Shown one piece after another: positions 1 to 9,199 of a DNA stretch of 64,000 nt. The DNA lies in the NCBI RefSeq assembly GCF_001729485.1, contig NZ_CP017157.1, positions 4,836,001 to 4,900,000 on the forward strand, read 5' to 3'. Origin of the DNA: Streptomyces lydicus (GTDB taxonomy: Bacteria; Actinomycetota; Actinomycetes; Streptomycetales; Streptomycetaceae). The translations under genes and the position numbers were made by a program. The notes under the pieces are model-generated. The model worked only from the letters and a program-made list of their open reading frames with translations. It was not told the DNA's origin and did no database searches. Positions within the stretch are counted from its first letter, which is position 1, and each line of letters opens with the position of its first letter.

Positions 1-214
1 CGAGCCGGTTGCACGCCTCGGCGAAACGCAGATAGGTGTCCACGCTCGCGACGACGACACGTACATCGATCTTGAGGATTTCGATACCGACGAGGGAGAC
101 CCGGACGAAGGCGTCGATGACGAGCCCCCTGTCGAGTATCAGCTCAAGGACGTCGTAGAGATTTCCCGATCCACTTCCGCTGGTGGGTGCATTTGATTGC
201 TGAACGACACTCAT
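1..214 (-). CDS. gvpA: Gas vesicle structural protein GvpA (5' part, runs off left edge)
   Basis: The first 71 codons of a gene reading leftward out of the window. The ATG follows a purine-rich ribosome site (GGAAGGGA). After a short Ser/Gly-rich N-terminus the translation has the GvpA/GvpJ-family core: [20 protein letters not shown], then a beta-strand pair around [20 protein letters not shown], then an alpha-helix beginning [14 protein letters not shown]. GvpA is the small hydrophobic protein that polymerises into the ribbed gas-vesicle wall. It lies directly downstream of gvpO, matching the actinomycete order gvpO-A-F-G-J-L-S-K, so the rest of the cluster should continue to the left. GvpJ and GvpS are close homologues; position after gvpO favours GvpA. 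The C-terminus is not visible. Confidence 0.93.
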   Translation of the reverse strand, partial: MSVVQQSNAPTSGSGSGNLYDVLELILDRGLVIDAFVRVSLVGIEILKIDVRVVVASVDTYLRFAEACNRL

Positions 215-280
215 GTTCTTCCCTTCCTGTCGGCTGGGCGAGCTCATGATCGGTACGGCGGATGACGGGCGTTCGCCGGC

Positions 281-577
281 TCAGCGGTCGATCTGGCCCC
301 GTGCATAGCGGCGGATTCGCTCGTATTCGAGGAGCTCACCGTGCTCGTCGAGCTTCACTCGGTACGAGGCCATCACGCTCGCGGTGTCCGGAACGCGTTC
401 GATCTCGACGACTTCCACGTCCGCCGACCAGCCCTCGTCGGTGCGCTTGAGCGCGGATACCGCGCCGGGCTCGCAGCCGAGCAGCTGAGCAAGTTGCCCG
501 GCCGCGTGGCGCATTGCCGCCGGGGCGCCGATGCGCTGCGGTCCTCTCTTGCCTTCGGTGCTCTCGGTCGTCGCCAT
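281..577 (-). CDS. gvpO: Gas vesicle protein GvpO
   Basis: A 98-residue protein matching the GvpO family, an accessory protein of actinomycete and haloarchaeal gas-vesicle clusters. The N-terminus is charged; it continues with a helix (AAMRHAAGQLAQLLGCEPG) and a beta-rich C-terminal part with GWSADVEVVEIERVPDTASV and SYRVKLDEHGELLEYERIRR, the typical GvpO end. The ATG at 577 is preceded by GGACGG; an in-frame ATG at 589 is the alternative. The gene is first in the visible operon, 66 bases before gvpA. Its precise role in vesicle formation is not settled from sequence. Confidence 0.88.
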   Translation of the reverse strand: MATTESTEGKRGPQRIGAPAAMRHAAGQLAQLLGCEPGAVSALKRTDEGWSADVEVVEIERVPDTASVMASYRVKLDEHGELLEYERIRRYARGQIDR

Positions 578-943
578 GATCCCGTCCATTGGGCGTCGTA
601 GTGATGCTGGTTGGCCGGTTCGGTGTACCGGGTGCGGTTGTCCGTTCCGGCGATAGAACACCGCGTGCCCCAGGAGTTCGAACGTATGCATGACGCGCGG
701 GGCGGTGATTTTCCGCGTCTTTCCACCGCGCCGCAGACAATCGCCGTCGACCGCCTCGCAAAGGCATGGTCGACTTCCCCGGCCATTGCGCTTGCTTTTC
801 TGACCACGGGTCAGCCCCAGCGGTATTCGCGGCAGGCGGCATTCTCCGGTCGGATTTCGCCGCCGGCCGGGCCGCTCGGGCTCGCGCGCGCTGCCGGGGA
901 GCGGACGGCACGGCGTGCCGCCCGCGTCGCGTCCCTCCGCGGG
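578..943. other. Intergenic region upstream of gvpO
   Basis: About 365 bases between gvpO and the MFS gene, both on the minus strand. No convincing gene is seen on either strand. The half next to gvpO has lower GC than its surroundings and should hold the gvp promoter, but no clear -35/-10 pair was recognised. Confidence 0.4.
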
Positions 944-2401
944 TCAGGCGTGCTGCGACGCCACGAGGTCGATCGCCTCGTCCTTCGTCGCGACCGACGG
1001 CGGGGAGCCCTTGAGGGGCTTGCGCGCGCTCTCCTTCATGGCGGCGGTGGCCACCACTCCGACGACCGCGGCGGCCATCGTGTAGTAGGCCGGCACCAGG
1101 TTGTCGTGGAAGCCGCCGATCAGCGCCTCGATGACGAGCGGGGTGGTGCCGCCGAAGAGCGAGACCGAGATGTTGAAGGCGATCGACAGGGAGCCGTAGC
1201 GCACCTGGGTCGGGAAGAGCGCCGGCAGGGACGCCGACATGACGCTCACATAGGGCAGCAGGCACAGCCCGAGCAGCAGCAGGCCGGCGAAGACGGTGAC
1301 CGTACTGCCGTGCCGGATGAGCAGGAAACTCGGCACAGCCAGCACCAGGAAGCCGAGCGAGCCGGCCATGAGGACCGGCTTGCGCCCGATCCGGTCGGAG
1401 AACCGGCCCACGAAGGTGATGGCCGCCATGAGCACCAGCATCACGACGATGATGGAGACGAGTGCGCCGGTGGTGCCGTAGCCCAGGGTGTTCGACAAAT
1501 AGGTGGGCATGTACGACAGCAGCATGTAGTCGGTGATGTTGAAGGCGGCGACGAGCGCGACGCACAGCACCATGGCCCGCCACTGCCCCCGCATCCGCTG
1601 CAGGAAGCCGGAGTTCGACGCGGTCTCGGCCGCGGCTGTGTCGTCGTCGGCGAGCTTCTGGAACGCGGGCGTCTCATCCAGCTTGAGCCGCAGGTAGAGG
1701 CCGATCAGCCCGATGGGCGCGGCGACCAGGAACGGTACGCGCCATCCCCAGGACTGCATGGCGGAATGCGGCAGTACGACGGTGAGTACGGTGACGAGAC
1801 CGGCCGCGGTGGTGTATCCGATCAGCGTGCCGAATTCCAGGAAGCTGCCGAAGAATCCACGGCGTTTGTCCGGCGAGTATTCGGCGATGAAGGTGGAGGC
1901 GCCGCCGTATTCGCCGCCGGTGGAGAAGCCCTGCAGCATGCGGAAGGCGATGAGCAGTACCGGCGCCCAGAAGCCGATGGACGCGTAACCCGGCACCAGG
2001 CCGATGGCGAGGGTGCTCGACGCCATCATGATCATGGTGAGCGAGAGCACTTTCTTACGGCCGATGCGGTCGCCCAGCGGTCCGAAGAACATGCCGCCCA
2101 GCGGCCGGACCAGGAACGCGGCGGCGAAGGTGGCGAAGGACGAGAGGATCTGCGCGTTGTCGTTGCCGGGCGGGAAGAAGACCTTGCCGATGGTGACCGC
2201 GAGATAGCTGTAGATCCCGAAGTCGAACCACTCCATGGCGTTGCCCAACGCGGCTGCTTTCACCGCTCTCTTGACGGATTTCTCATCTGTCACCGTGATG
2301 TCGGTGCGCCGCAGCGGGGGATGCTGCCGCCGGTGTATCGCGCGCCGGAGAAACGGGTGCCGCGTCCGAACGGGGCTGTCGTGCACGGGCTGGAGGGACA
2401 T
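944..2401 (-). CDS. MFS transporter, proline/betaine (ProP)-like metabolite:H+ symporter
   Basis: A 485-residue major facilitator with about 12 membrane segments. The family motif GNAMEWFDFGIYSYLAVTIG opens the first helix, followed by the loop 2-3 signature GPLGDRIGRKKVL and RMLQGFSTGGEYGGASTFIAEY. These are typical of the metabolite:H+ symporter group that includes ProP and KgtP. Substrate cannot be fixed from sequence; osmoprotectants and small carboxylates are the usual ones. The ATG at 2401 has AGAGG upstream but adds an unusual 36-residue basic N-terminal extension. A GTG at 2293 (VTDEKSVKRA) gives the usual family length and may be the true start. It is transcribed alone. Confidence 0.85.
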   Translation of the reverse strand: MSLQPVHDSPVRTRHPFLRRAIHRRQHPPLRRTDITVTDEKSVKRAVKAAALGNAMEWFDFGIYSYLAVTIGKVFFPPGNDNAQILSSFATFAAAFLVRPLGGMFFGPLGDRIGRKKVLSLTMIMMASSTLAIGLVPGYASIGFWAPVLLIAFRMLQGFSTGGEYGGASTFIAEYSPDKRRGFFGSFLEFGTLIGYTTAAGLVTVLTVVLPHSAMQSWGWRVPFLVAAPIGLIGLYLRLKLDETPAFQKLADDDTAAAETASNSGFLQRMRGQWRAMVLCVALVAAFNITDYMLLSYMPTYLSNTLGYGTTGALVSIIVVMLVLMAAITFVGRFSDRIGRKPVLMAGSLGFLVLAVPSFLLIRHGSTVTVFAGLLLLGLCLLPYVSVMSASLPALFPTQVRYGSLSIAFNISVSLFGGTTPLVIEALIGGFHDNLVPAYYTMAAAVVGVVATAAMKESARKPLKGSPPSVATKDEAIDLVASQHA

Positions 2402-2522
2402 GAGCACCTCTTTTCAGTGGAGCTGGTCGCCCTTGCCCGTACCCTGAAGAACTTCTTCAATCCCTCGGCATGTCTTCCTCGCCCGGCACCACTGTGGAAT
2501 CCGCGTCCCGTGCGGGACGGGG

Positions 2523-4988
2523 TCAGGACGCCGCGTCCCGGCCGGGAAGGGCCTGTTCGGTCCAGATGACCTTTCCCGTGGTGGTGTAACGGGTCCCCCA
2601 GCGGTCGGCGAACTGCGAGACGATGAAGAGACCGCGGCCGCTCTCGTCGGTGGTACGGGGATGGCGCAGGTACGGCGAGGCGCTGCTGCCGTCGGCCACC
2701 TCGCAGATGAGGGTCCGTCCCAGGATGAGCCGCAGCTGGATGGGCTCGGTGGCGTGCCGGAGGGCGTTGGTGACCAGCTCGCTGACCACCAGTTCGGTGG
2801 TGAAGACCAGCTCGTCCAAGCCCCAGCGCTCCAGCTGCCCGGTGGCGGCGGCGCGCGCCTCGGCGACGATCGCCGGGTCGGCGGGCAGGTCCCGGAGGGC
2901 GCGGCGCTCCGGGTCCAGGACGCGGGTCCGGGCCAGCAGGAGGGCCACGTCGTCCTGCGGCCGGACGGACACCAACGCGTCGATGACGTGGGAGCAGAGC
3001 GCGTCGAGGGTCGGGGCCGGTGCGGCGAGGGTCTGCCGCAGCCGTTCCTCGCCGTGCGGCTCGCCGGGCCCGCTGGGGCTGCCGGACTCCAGGCCGTCGG
3101 TGTACAGCGCGAGCACGCTGCCCTCGGGCACCTCGAACTCGTGCGACTCGAAGGGCAGCCCGCCGACACCCAGCCGCGGTCCCACCGGCAGGTCGACGAA
3201 GGTGACCGTGTGGTCGGGGGCGATCACGGCGGGGACGGGATGGCCCGCGCTGGCCATGGTGCACCGCCGGTCGATGGGGTCGTAGACCGCGTACAGGCAG
3301 CTGCTGCCGAGCGCTCCCGACCTCGCCCGGCGGCTCTTCTCCTCGCGCACCACCCGGCCGACCACGTCGTCGAGGTGACCGAGCAGTTCCTCGGGGCGCA
3401 GATCGAGGGCGGCCAGGGTCTGTACGGCGGTCCGCAGACGGCCCATGGTGGCCACCGCGTCGATGCCGTGCCCGGTCACATCGCCGACCACCAGGGCCAC
3501 CCGGGCGCCGGACAGCGCGAGCACGTCGAACCAGTCGCCCCCGACGTCGCCCAGCTCGTTCGCCGGCCGGTAGGCGGAGGCCACGCACACCGCGTCCTGC
3601 TCGGGCACCGCCTGGGGCAGCAGACTGCGCTGGAGGACGAGCGCCGACTCGCGTTCCCGGGTGTAGCGGCGGGCGTTGTCCATGCACACCGCCGCGCGGG
3701 CGACGAACTCCTCCGCCAGTCGCAGATCGTCATCGGTGAACGGCTGGTCGCCCTGGCTGCGGAAGAACGAGGCCACGCCCATCGTGATGCCGCGGGCACG
3801 GATCGGGATCACCATCACGGTGTGCAGCCCCAGCTCCTCGAACTGCACATGGCGCCCGTTCGGGGCCTCGGCCCACGCGGCGGACCCCGGAGCCAGCCGG
3901 CCGGCCCGCCAGGACCCACCACCGGCCAGCGCGCGGATCGGTGGCGTCCAGGCGTGGTAGCCGGCCAGACCGCCGACCTCGATCACGGCCTCCGGCACAC
4001 CCGGCCGCAGCGACTGCTGGCCGGCCCGCCGCAGCAGCACCGTATCGGCGTCGCTGAGCGGCCCGGGCTGCGGCTCCTCTCCCCTGATCACCGAGTCCAG
4101 CAGGTCGACGGTGACGAAGTCGGCGAGTTCCGGGACCGCCACGTCCGCGAGGTCCTGGGCGGTCTGCAGCACGTCCAGGGTGCGTCCGATGTACTCGCCG
4201 GCCCGGTCCAGCAGGGCCATCTGACGGCGGGAGCGGTAGTGCTCGGTGACGTCGACGACCGTGTAGCACAGCCCCATGGGCCGGCCCTCGGGGTCGTCGA
4301 GGCGGACGAAGGACATCGTCTGGGCACGGTCGTGGTACGGGTCGGCCGCCACCCGGCCGGTGTGCTCGTAGCCGGTCACGGGCTCGCCGGTCTGCAGCAC
4401 CCGGCGCATCTGGGCCTCCAGCGCCGCGGTGTCCAGACGCGGCTGGAGTTCGCCCAGGCGCCGGCCGATGCGCTCGGCGGTGGGCCCGCCGCCGTACTGC
4501 TCCAGGGCGGGATTGGCCCAGACGCACCGCAGGTCGGTGTCCACGATGGCCATGCCGACGGGCGACGCGGTCACGATGCGCTCCAGCACCTCGCGGCCCA
4601 TCTCCCACCCGTGCGCGGGCGGTGCCTCCGCGGCCAGGACCAGCCAGTGCAGACGTCCCTCACCGTCCGTCACCCGGACCACCTGCGCCAGGATGCCGGT
4701 CACGCCGCCGTCGTCGCGCAGTGCGGACAGCAGCCCGGACCAGCCGCCGCGCTCGCGGCACTCCGCGGCGAGCACGGGCACCCGGGCCGCGTCGTCGGGA
4801 GCCAGCAGCTCGGCGGCGGGGCGGCCGACCGCCGTGGCAGCGGAGTGCCCCAGCAGCCGGCCGGCCGCGGCAGGCCAGCTCTCGACCCGCCCCCGGGCGT
4901 CGAGGAGGAAAACGGTGGCGTCGGCGACGTCGAACGACGCCTTCCGCCCGGTGAGGCCGTCCGGCGGGAGTCCCCTGTCCGCTGCCAT
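2523..4988 (-). CDS. PAS-PAS-GAF-SpoIIE phosphatase-HATPase regulatory protein
   Basis: An 821-residue cytoplasmic signalling protein. Domains in order: PAS (about 15-125), second PAS (about 130-255, with ERIVTASPVGMAIVDTDLRC), GAF (about 265-445), SpoIIE-type PP2C phosphatase (about 455-680) and a C-terminal GHKL ATPase of the anti-sigma-factor type (about 690-815). Metal-binding phosphatase motifs are intact: GGDWFDV, GDVTGHGIDA, YTDGL and DDVALLL. The kinase-like domain keeps its N-box (SELVTNALRHA) and G-box (ESGRGLFIVSQFADRWG). Streptomycetes have many such fusions, which are thought to set the phosphorylation state of anti-anti-sigma factors in response to signals sensed by PAS and GAF. 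No cognate antagonist or sigma gene lies next to it. Confidence 0.92.
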   Translation of the reverse strand: MAADRGLPPDGLTGRKASFDVADATVFLLDARGRVESWPAAAGRLLGHSAATAVGRPAAELLAPDDAARVPVLAAECRERGGWSGLLSALRDDGGVTGILAQVVRVTDGEGRLHWLVLAAEAPPAHGWEMGREVLERIVTASPVGMAIVDTDLRCVWANPALEQYGGGPTAERIGRRLGELQPRLDTAALEAQMRRVLQTGEPVTGYEHTGRVAADPYHDRAQTMSFVRLDDPEGRPMGLCYTVVDVTEHYRSRRQMALLDRAGEYIGRTLDVLQTAQDLADVAVPELADFVTVDLLDSVIRGEEPQPGPLSDADTVLLRRAGQQSLRPGVPEAVIEVGGLAGYHAWTPPIRALAGGGSWRAGRLAPGSAAWAEAPNGRHVQFEELGLHTVMVIPIRARGITMGVASFFRSQGDQPFTDDDLRLAEEFVARAAVCMDNARRYTRERESALVLQRSLLPQAVPEQDAVCVASAYRPANELGDVGGDWFDVLALSGARVALVVGDVTGHGIDAVATMGRLRTAVQTLAALDLRPEELLGHLDDVVGRVVREEKSRRARSGALGSSCLYAVYDPIDRRCTMASAGHPVPAVIAPDHTVTFVDLPVGPRLGVGGLPFESHEFEVPEGSVLALYTDGLESGSPSGPGEPHGEERLRQTLAAPAPTLDALCSHVIDALVSVRPQDDVALLLARTRVLDPERRALRDLPADPAIVAEARAAATGQLERWGLDELVFTTELVVSELVTNALRHATEPIQLRLILGRTLICEVADGSSASPYLRHPRTTDESGRGLFIVSQFADRWGTRYTTTGKVIWTEQALPGRDAAS

Positions 4989-5272
4989 GTCCGCGCTTCC
5001 GTCCCTGTTTCGACTGTCTGCGTACCGTATCCCCTGAATTCATACCTTTCTGTCATTATTTGCCCGCCTCTACCCACCGGATGCGGCATCGCGGTGCCAT
5101 ACCGGACGCCGCACCTACCCGGTACGGACCCTCAACCGCCGCGCCCGCGCGCCCTTCACCTCGGGCCAACTCCCCTCAGCTGTCGCCGAGTTCGAGGCGG
5201 GCAACCGGCAGGCCGGGGAGCGGCCCCGAGCAGGAACCGGTCGGGGCCGCCGTCGAGCGGGCCGGGCAGCCG

Positions 5273-6775
5273 TCAGCCGGGCGCTCCGACGGCCCCCTCG
5301 GCGCCGGCCGGTCCGCCCTCCTCGCCGGCAAGCCGCTCGGCATCCGGATCCGCGCCGTGCAGATACCGCTCGTCGATCCGCTTCGGCCCGAACGGCCACT
5401 CCTTCTCGTGCCGGGCCCACAGCAGGAAGGCCACCACACCGGCCGCGACCCAGGCCAGCGACCATTCGATGGGGTGCCGTCCGGGCGAGTTCGCGTCCGC
5501 GTAGCCGTAGATCACCAGCCAGCCGGCCAGCGCCACGACGCTCGGCAGCGGGTACAGCCACATCCGGTACGGGCGCCGCAGCCCCGGCTGCCGGCGGCGC
5601 AGCACGGTCACCGCGGCGACCTGGGCCAGTGCCTGCACGATCACCATGACCGTGGTCAGCAGCTGGATGATGGTGGCCAGATCGGTGTGGCGCCCGAGCA
5701 GGAAGCCCGTCGCCGTCACGGCGCCCATGGTGAGCAGGCCCAGGACGGGGAAGCGGTGGCGCGGGTGGAGCTTGCCGTACGGATGGAAGAAGACCCGGTC
5801 CCGGGCGGCGTCGTAGGGCACCCGGGACCCGCCGAGGAGCCCGGTGAAGACGGAGGCGACGGCGGTGATCAGGATGAGCACCGTGACGGTGTCGGCGGCG
5901 GCCCTGCCCCAGGTCCGCTCCAGTACGGCGGAGGCGACGGAGGTGGACGCCGTGGAGTGCGGGTCGAGCATCTCCTGCCAGCGCACCACGCCCAGGGTGC
6001 CGATCTGCAGCAGCAGGTAGATCGCCATGATGCCGAGGATCGAGGAGAGCACGGCGCGCGGGATGGTCCGCCCGGGCCGGCGGATCTCGGCACCCATGTA
6101 CGCGACGGTGTTGTAGCCCAGGTAGTCGTAGATGCCGATGGTCAGGCCGGCCGCGAAACCGATCCAGAAGTGACTTGTCGTCAGCTCGAAGGCGTGCGCC
6201 GGATAGCTGACGGCGCGCTCCGGGCTGAAGTGGGTGAAGGCGGCGACGATGACCAGGGCGACGGAGGCGATCATCACCGTCCACAGGACGACGGTGAGCC
6301 TGGCGATGTTCTCCACCCGTCGCCACAGCAGGACGACGATGCCGACGGTGACCACGATGCCGGCGAGGTCGCCCTGGCCCTGGCTCATGTCCGGCCACAG
6401 GTAGCCCAGGTACTGGACGAAGCCGATCACGCCGGTGGACATCCCGAGCGGGATGAACAGCATCGCCGTCCAGACGAACAGAAACGGCATCAGCTTGCCG
6501 GTGCGGTACTGGAACGCCTGTCGCAGATAGACGTAACTGCCGCCCGCGCCGGGCAGCGAGGCGCCCAGCTCGGCCCAGATCAGCCCGTCCGCGAGCGCCA
6601 GCACCGCGCCCGCGAGAAACCCGATGACCGCCTGTGGCCCGCCGAACGCGGCGACCATCAGCGGGATGGTCACGAAGGGGCCGATGCCGCACATCTGGCT
6701 CATGTTGAGGGCGGTGGCCTGGAACAGCCCGATCCTGCGGACGAAGCCCACGCGCTCGTCGAGGAGTTCAGGCAT
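5273..6775 (-). CDS. APC-family amino acid/polyamine permease
   Basis: A 500-residue permease with about 12 membrane segments. The first helix region has IGLFQATALNMSQMCGIGPF, typical of the APC superfamily, and GAVLALADGLIWAELGASLPGAGGSYVYLRQAF follows at helices 2-3. A conserved GIYDYLGYNTVAYMGAEIRRPGRTIPRA segment marks the helix 6-7 region. The ATG at 6775 has GAGAGGGG upstream. The C-terminal tail is rich in Glu, Gly and Ala. Substrate (amino acid or polyamine) is unknown. It stands between the SpoIIE-like phosphatase and the YigZ gene, separated by non-coding gaps on both sides. Confidence 0.87.
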   Translation of the reverse strand: MPELLDERVGFVRRIGLFQATALNMSQMCGIGPFVTIPLMVAAFGGPQAVIGFLAGAVLALADGLIWAELGASLPGAGGSYVYLRQAFQYRTGKLMPFLFVWTAMLFIPLGMSTGVIGFVQYLGYLWPDMSQGQGDLAGIVVTVGIVVLLWRRVENIARLTVVLWTVMIASVALVIVAAFTHFSPERAVSYPAHAFELTTSHFWIGFAAGLTIGIYDYLGYNTVAYMGAEIRRPGRTIPRAVLSSILGIMAIYLLLQIGTLGVVRWQEMLDPHSTASTSVASAVLERTWGRAAADTVTVLILITAVASVFTGLLGGSRVPYDAARDRVFFHPYGKLHPRHRFPVLGLLTMGAVTATGFLLGRHTDLATIIQLLTTVMVIVQALAQVAAVTVLRRRQPGLRRPYRMWLYPLPSVVALAGWLVIYGYADANSPGRHPIEWSLAWVAAGVVAFLLWARHEKEWPFGPKRIDERYLHGADPDAERLAGEEGGPAGAEGAVGAPG

Positions 6776-6919
6776 GGGCAGCCCCTCTCGTGCCGGTACA
6801 CACACCGGATGCCGCGGTCCGTCACCGCCGCGCCACAGGCTGACACGATCGGCGCCCGGACGCACCGGTCCGGGCGGTACTTTCCGCCGCGCCCGCCGGC
6901 CGCCCCCAGGCCGAGCCGC

Positions 6920-7546
6920 TCAGAGCTCCCCGTACGCCTCCCCGCCCACCTCCAGCTCCGCCGTACCGGCCGTGGCGTCCGCGAGCCAGGCACGGAAGGC
7001 GTCCAGATCCGCTTCCGGAAGCCCGACCTCGATGTGCACCTGCGCGCCGTACGTCACCTCGCGCACCGCCCGCCCCGTCGTCCGCAGGTCGTTCTCGACC
7101 CGCCCCGCCCGTTGGTGGTCGACGGTGACCGTGACCAGCCGGAACCGCTGCCGGGTGACCGTCCCCAGCACGTCCAGCGCCTCCCCGACGACACCGCCGT
7201 ACGCGCGGATGAGACCGCCCGCGCCCAGCTTGACGCCGCCGAAGTAGCGGGTGACGACGGCGACGACATAGCGCATCTCGCGCCGCAGGAGCATCTGCAG
7301 CATCGGGACGCCCGCGGTGCCGCCCGGTTCGCCGTCGTCGCTCGCCTTCTGCACATCGCCGTCCGCCCCGAGGACGTACGCCCAGCAGTGGTGGCGCGCG
7401 GTCGGATGCTCCTTGCGGACGCGCGCGAGGAAGTCCTGGGCCTCGCTCTCGGTCGCGACGGGCGCGAGCGCGCAGAGGAAGCGGGACTTGTTGATCTCGA
7501 TCTCGTGGACACCCTCGTGGGCGAGCGTCCGGTACTGCTCCTGCAT
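6920..7546 (-). CDS. YigZ/IMPACT family protein
   Basis: A 208-residue protein of the UPF0029/IMPACT family. The N-terminal domain (about 1-120) has INKSRFLCALAPV, HHCWAYVLG, DDGEPGGTAG and VTRYFGGVKLGAGGLIRAYGG, all family signatures. A DUF1949-like C-terminal domain (about 140-195) follows. Bacterial YigZ proteins are conserved but their biochemical role is not established; eukaryotic IMPACT acts on Gcn1-dependent translational control. Length matches the family. No operon partner is evident. Confidence 0.9.
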   Translation of the reverse strand: MQEQYRTLAHEGVHEIEINKSRFLCALAPVATESEAQDFLARVRKEHPTARHHCWAYVLGADGDVQKASDDGEPGGTAGVPMLQMLLRREMRYVVAVVTRYFGGVKLGAGGLIRAYGGVVGEALDVLGTVTRQRFRLVTVTVDHQRAGRVENDLRTTGRAVREVTYGAQVHIEVGLPEADLDAFRAWLADATAGTAELEVGGEAYGEL

Positions 7547-7808
7547 CGGACCAGCCTATGCGGCCGCTGTGACAATCGGGCCGCCGGTGCCGGCGGCCCG
7601 CCGCGCTGAGCTGTCCGCCGTACGGGCGCGGGTGTCCGCCGTACGGGCGCACGGGCACGGCCGGGCGGCGTACCCACCCCGTCCGCACGGTGCGTCGGGA
7701 AGACGTCCGCGCCCCCCGTAGGCAGGGTGAGGCCAGTGCGAGAGCCTCGTGTTTCCGGGGCCCCGCTTGTACAGGCAGGAACGGAACGGCGGGTTGGCGG
7801 AGGGCTGC

Positions 7809-8597
7809 ATGGAAGAGAGCACACAGTCGGCGATGACGGCGGGCGTTCCCGTGACGGGCGAGGAGATGCCCGAGCCCCCGCCGGAAGTCATCGAGGCGGC
7901 ACGCAACGCACCCGACCACTGGCTGGCCATGGTGGACCTGACCTGGCAGGGCGAGGGGCCACCGCCGCTCTGGGCGCTGATCGGGCAGTGGCGCTCGGGC
8001 CCGACCGGCGAGATCGAGGAGTGGCGGGACAACCCCGAGTACCGGCCGTCGCCGCAGATGCTGGACTGGTCCGACCCGACCGACCCGGTGGACCGCGCCC
8101 TGCAGCTCGCGGCGACCGGCTACGGCCCCGGGGAGGACGTCGCCCGGGAACTGGCGCGCGCGGAGGTCTCCGTGCTGGTCACCGCGACCGGTACGCCGCT
8201 GGCCGCCGCCTCGCCCGAGGGCACGCCGGTGATCCCGGTCTACACCTCGGAGCGCTACCTGGAGTCCGTGGGCCGGCTGCTCTACGACCGGCGTCCGGTG
8301 GCCGACCTCGTCGAGCAGCTGCCGCCGGGGCACGCGCTGTACCTCAACCCGACCGGCCCGATCAGCATGCTGGTGGACACCGAGGAGCTGCGTACGGCGC
8401 TCGCCTCGGCCGGTGCGGCACCGGACGCGAAGCGGGAGGCGGGCACGGCCAAGGCGCTGCGCCCGGGCACCGGCGCCGGGGGTGCCGAGCCGGTGAGCGG
8501 CGGCCGGGCCATCGGCAAGCCCGCCCGCGCCGCCAACGGCAGCACCGTCGTCGGGGCCGGCCTGGCCGGCAGCGGCATCTCCCGCACCGCCCGCTGA
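7809..8597 (+). CDS. Type VII secretion system-associated protein (SseB-like)
   Basis: A 262-residue protein resembling the actinomycete family annotated as type VII secretion-associated. Typical elements are DHWLAMVDLTW, the WALIGQWRSGPTGEIEEWRDNPEYRPSP block, DPVDRALQLAATGYG and an SseB-like region: VSVLVTATGTPLAA, VIPVYTSERYLESV, LPPGHALYLNPTGPISM. A low-complexity Ala/Gly C-terminal tail (about 205-262) follows. The ATG at 7809 has GGAGG upstream. No EccC, EsxA/B or mycosin gene is in this window, so it is an orphan here. Function is unknown. Confidence 0.72.
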   Translation: MEESTQSAMTAGVPVTGEEMPEPPPEVIEAARNAPDHWLAMVDLTWQGEGPPPLWALIGQWRSGPTGEIEEWRDNPEYRPSPQMLDWSDPTDPVDRALQLAATGYGPGEDVARELARAEVSVLVTATGTPLAAASPEGTPVIPVYTSERYLESVGRLLYDRRPVADLVEQLPPGHALYLNPTGPISMLVDTEELRTALASAGAAPDAKREAGTAKALRPGTGAGGAEPVSGGRAIGKPARAANGSTVVGAGLAGSGISRTAR

Positions 8598-8617
8598 CCC
8601 GCCGGCACACCGAACCC

Positions 8618-8647
8618 GCCCCGCCCGCCTTCCCCTTCGGGCGGGGC
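8618..8647 (+). terminator. GC-rich hairpin after the type VII-associated gene
   Basis: A perfect 10-bp inverted repeat (GCCCCGCCCG / CGGGCGGGGC) with a 10-base loop begins 21 bases after the stop codon. There is no T-run, as is common for streptomycete terminators. Confidence 0.6.
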
Positions 8648-8766
8648 GTCTGCCGCCTGCTCCCGGCCCGGCCCGCCACCGCCCCGCCGGTCTCCCGCGG
8701 CCGGGAATCTTCCGGCCGCGCCCGCCGTTGACCGCACAGGACCTTTCCCTGTGCAGGAGGCAGCGC

Positions 8767-9174
8767 ATGTACGGCGACCCCCGGACGATCCGCCGGATCC
8801 TCACCGAGCTCGGCGACACCTGGGCCGTCGTGGGGCTGTCCAACAACGACCAGCGCGCGGCACACGGCGTCGCCGAGGTGCTGCAGCGCTACGGCAAGCG
8901 GATCGTGCCGGTGCACCCGAAGGCCGAGACGGTGCACGGCGAGCAGGGCTACCCGTCGCTCGACGCGATCCCCTTCCCCGTCGATGTGGTCGACGTCTTC
9001 GTCAACAGCGAGCTGGCGGGCGGCGTTGCCGACGAGGCCGTCTCGGTCGGGGCGAAGGCCGTGTGGTTCCAGCTCGGCGTGGTCGACGAGACGGCCTGGG
9101 ACCGGGTGCGCGACGCGGGGCTGGAGATGGTGATGGACCGTTGTCCGGCGATTGAGATTCCCCGTTTGGGCTGA
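8767..9174 (+). CDS. CoA-binding domain protein
   Basis: A 135-residue single-domain protein of the CoA_binding type with a Rossmann fold. It shows TWAVVGLSNNDQRAAHGVAEVLQRYG, then IVPVHPK, VDVVDVFVNSE, VGAKAVWFQLGVVDETAW and a C-terminal MDRCPAIEIPRLG with the conserved Cys. Such small proteins resemble the CoA-binding domain of succinyl-CoA synthetase and probably bind CoA or a related nucleotide; the reaction is unknown. The ATG at 8767 follows AGGAGG at ideal spacing. The GNAT gene starts 25 bases downstream on the same strand. Confidence 0.88.
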   Translation: MYGDPRTIRRILTELGDTWAVVGLSNNDQRAAHGVAEVLQRYGKRIVPVHPKAETVHGEQGYPSLDAIPFPVDVVDVFVNSELAGGVADEAVSVGAKAVWFQLGVVDETAWDRVRDAGLEMVMDRCPAIEIPRLG

Positions 9175-9199
9175 CCGCCCGGTGCGTTAACGTCCGGGC

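Noticed and set aside
2661..5504. Very long open frame antisense to the SpoIIE-type phosphatase gene
   Set aside because: High GC leaves antisense frames open in this DNA; the translation is rich in Gly, Arg, His and Gln with no domain, while the other strand encodes clear motifs.
7608..7655. Short direct repeat (GTCCGCCGTACGGGCGC twice)
   Set aside because: Two copies only, in a non-coding GC-rich gap; no function or wider array is suggested.
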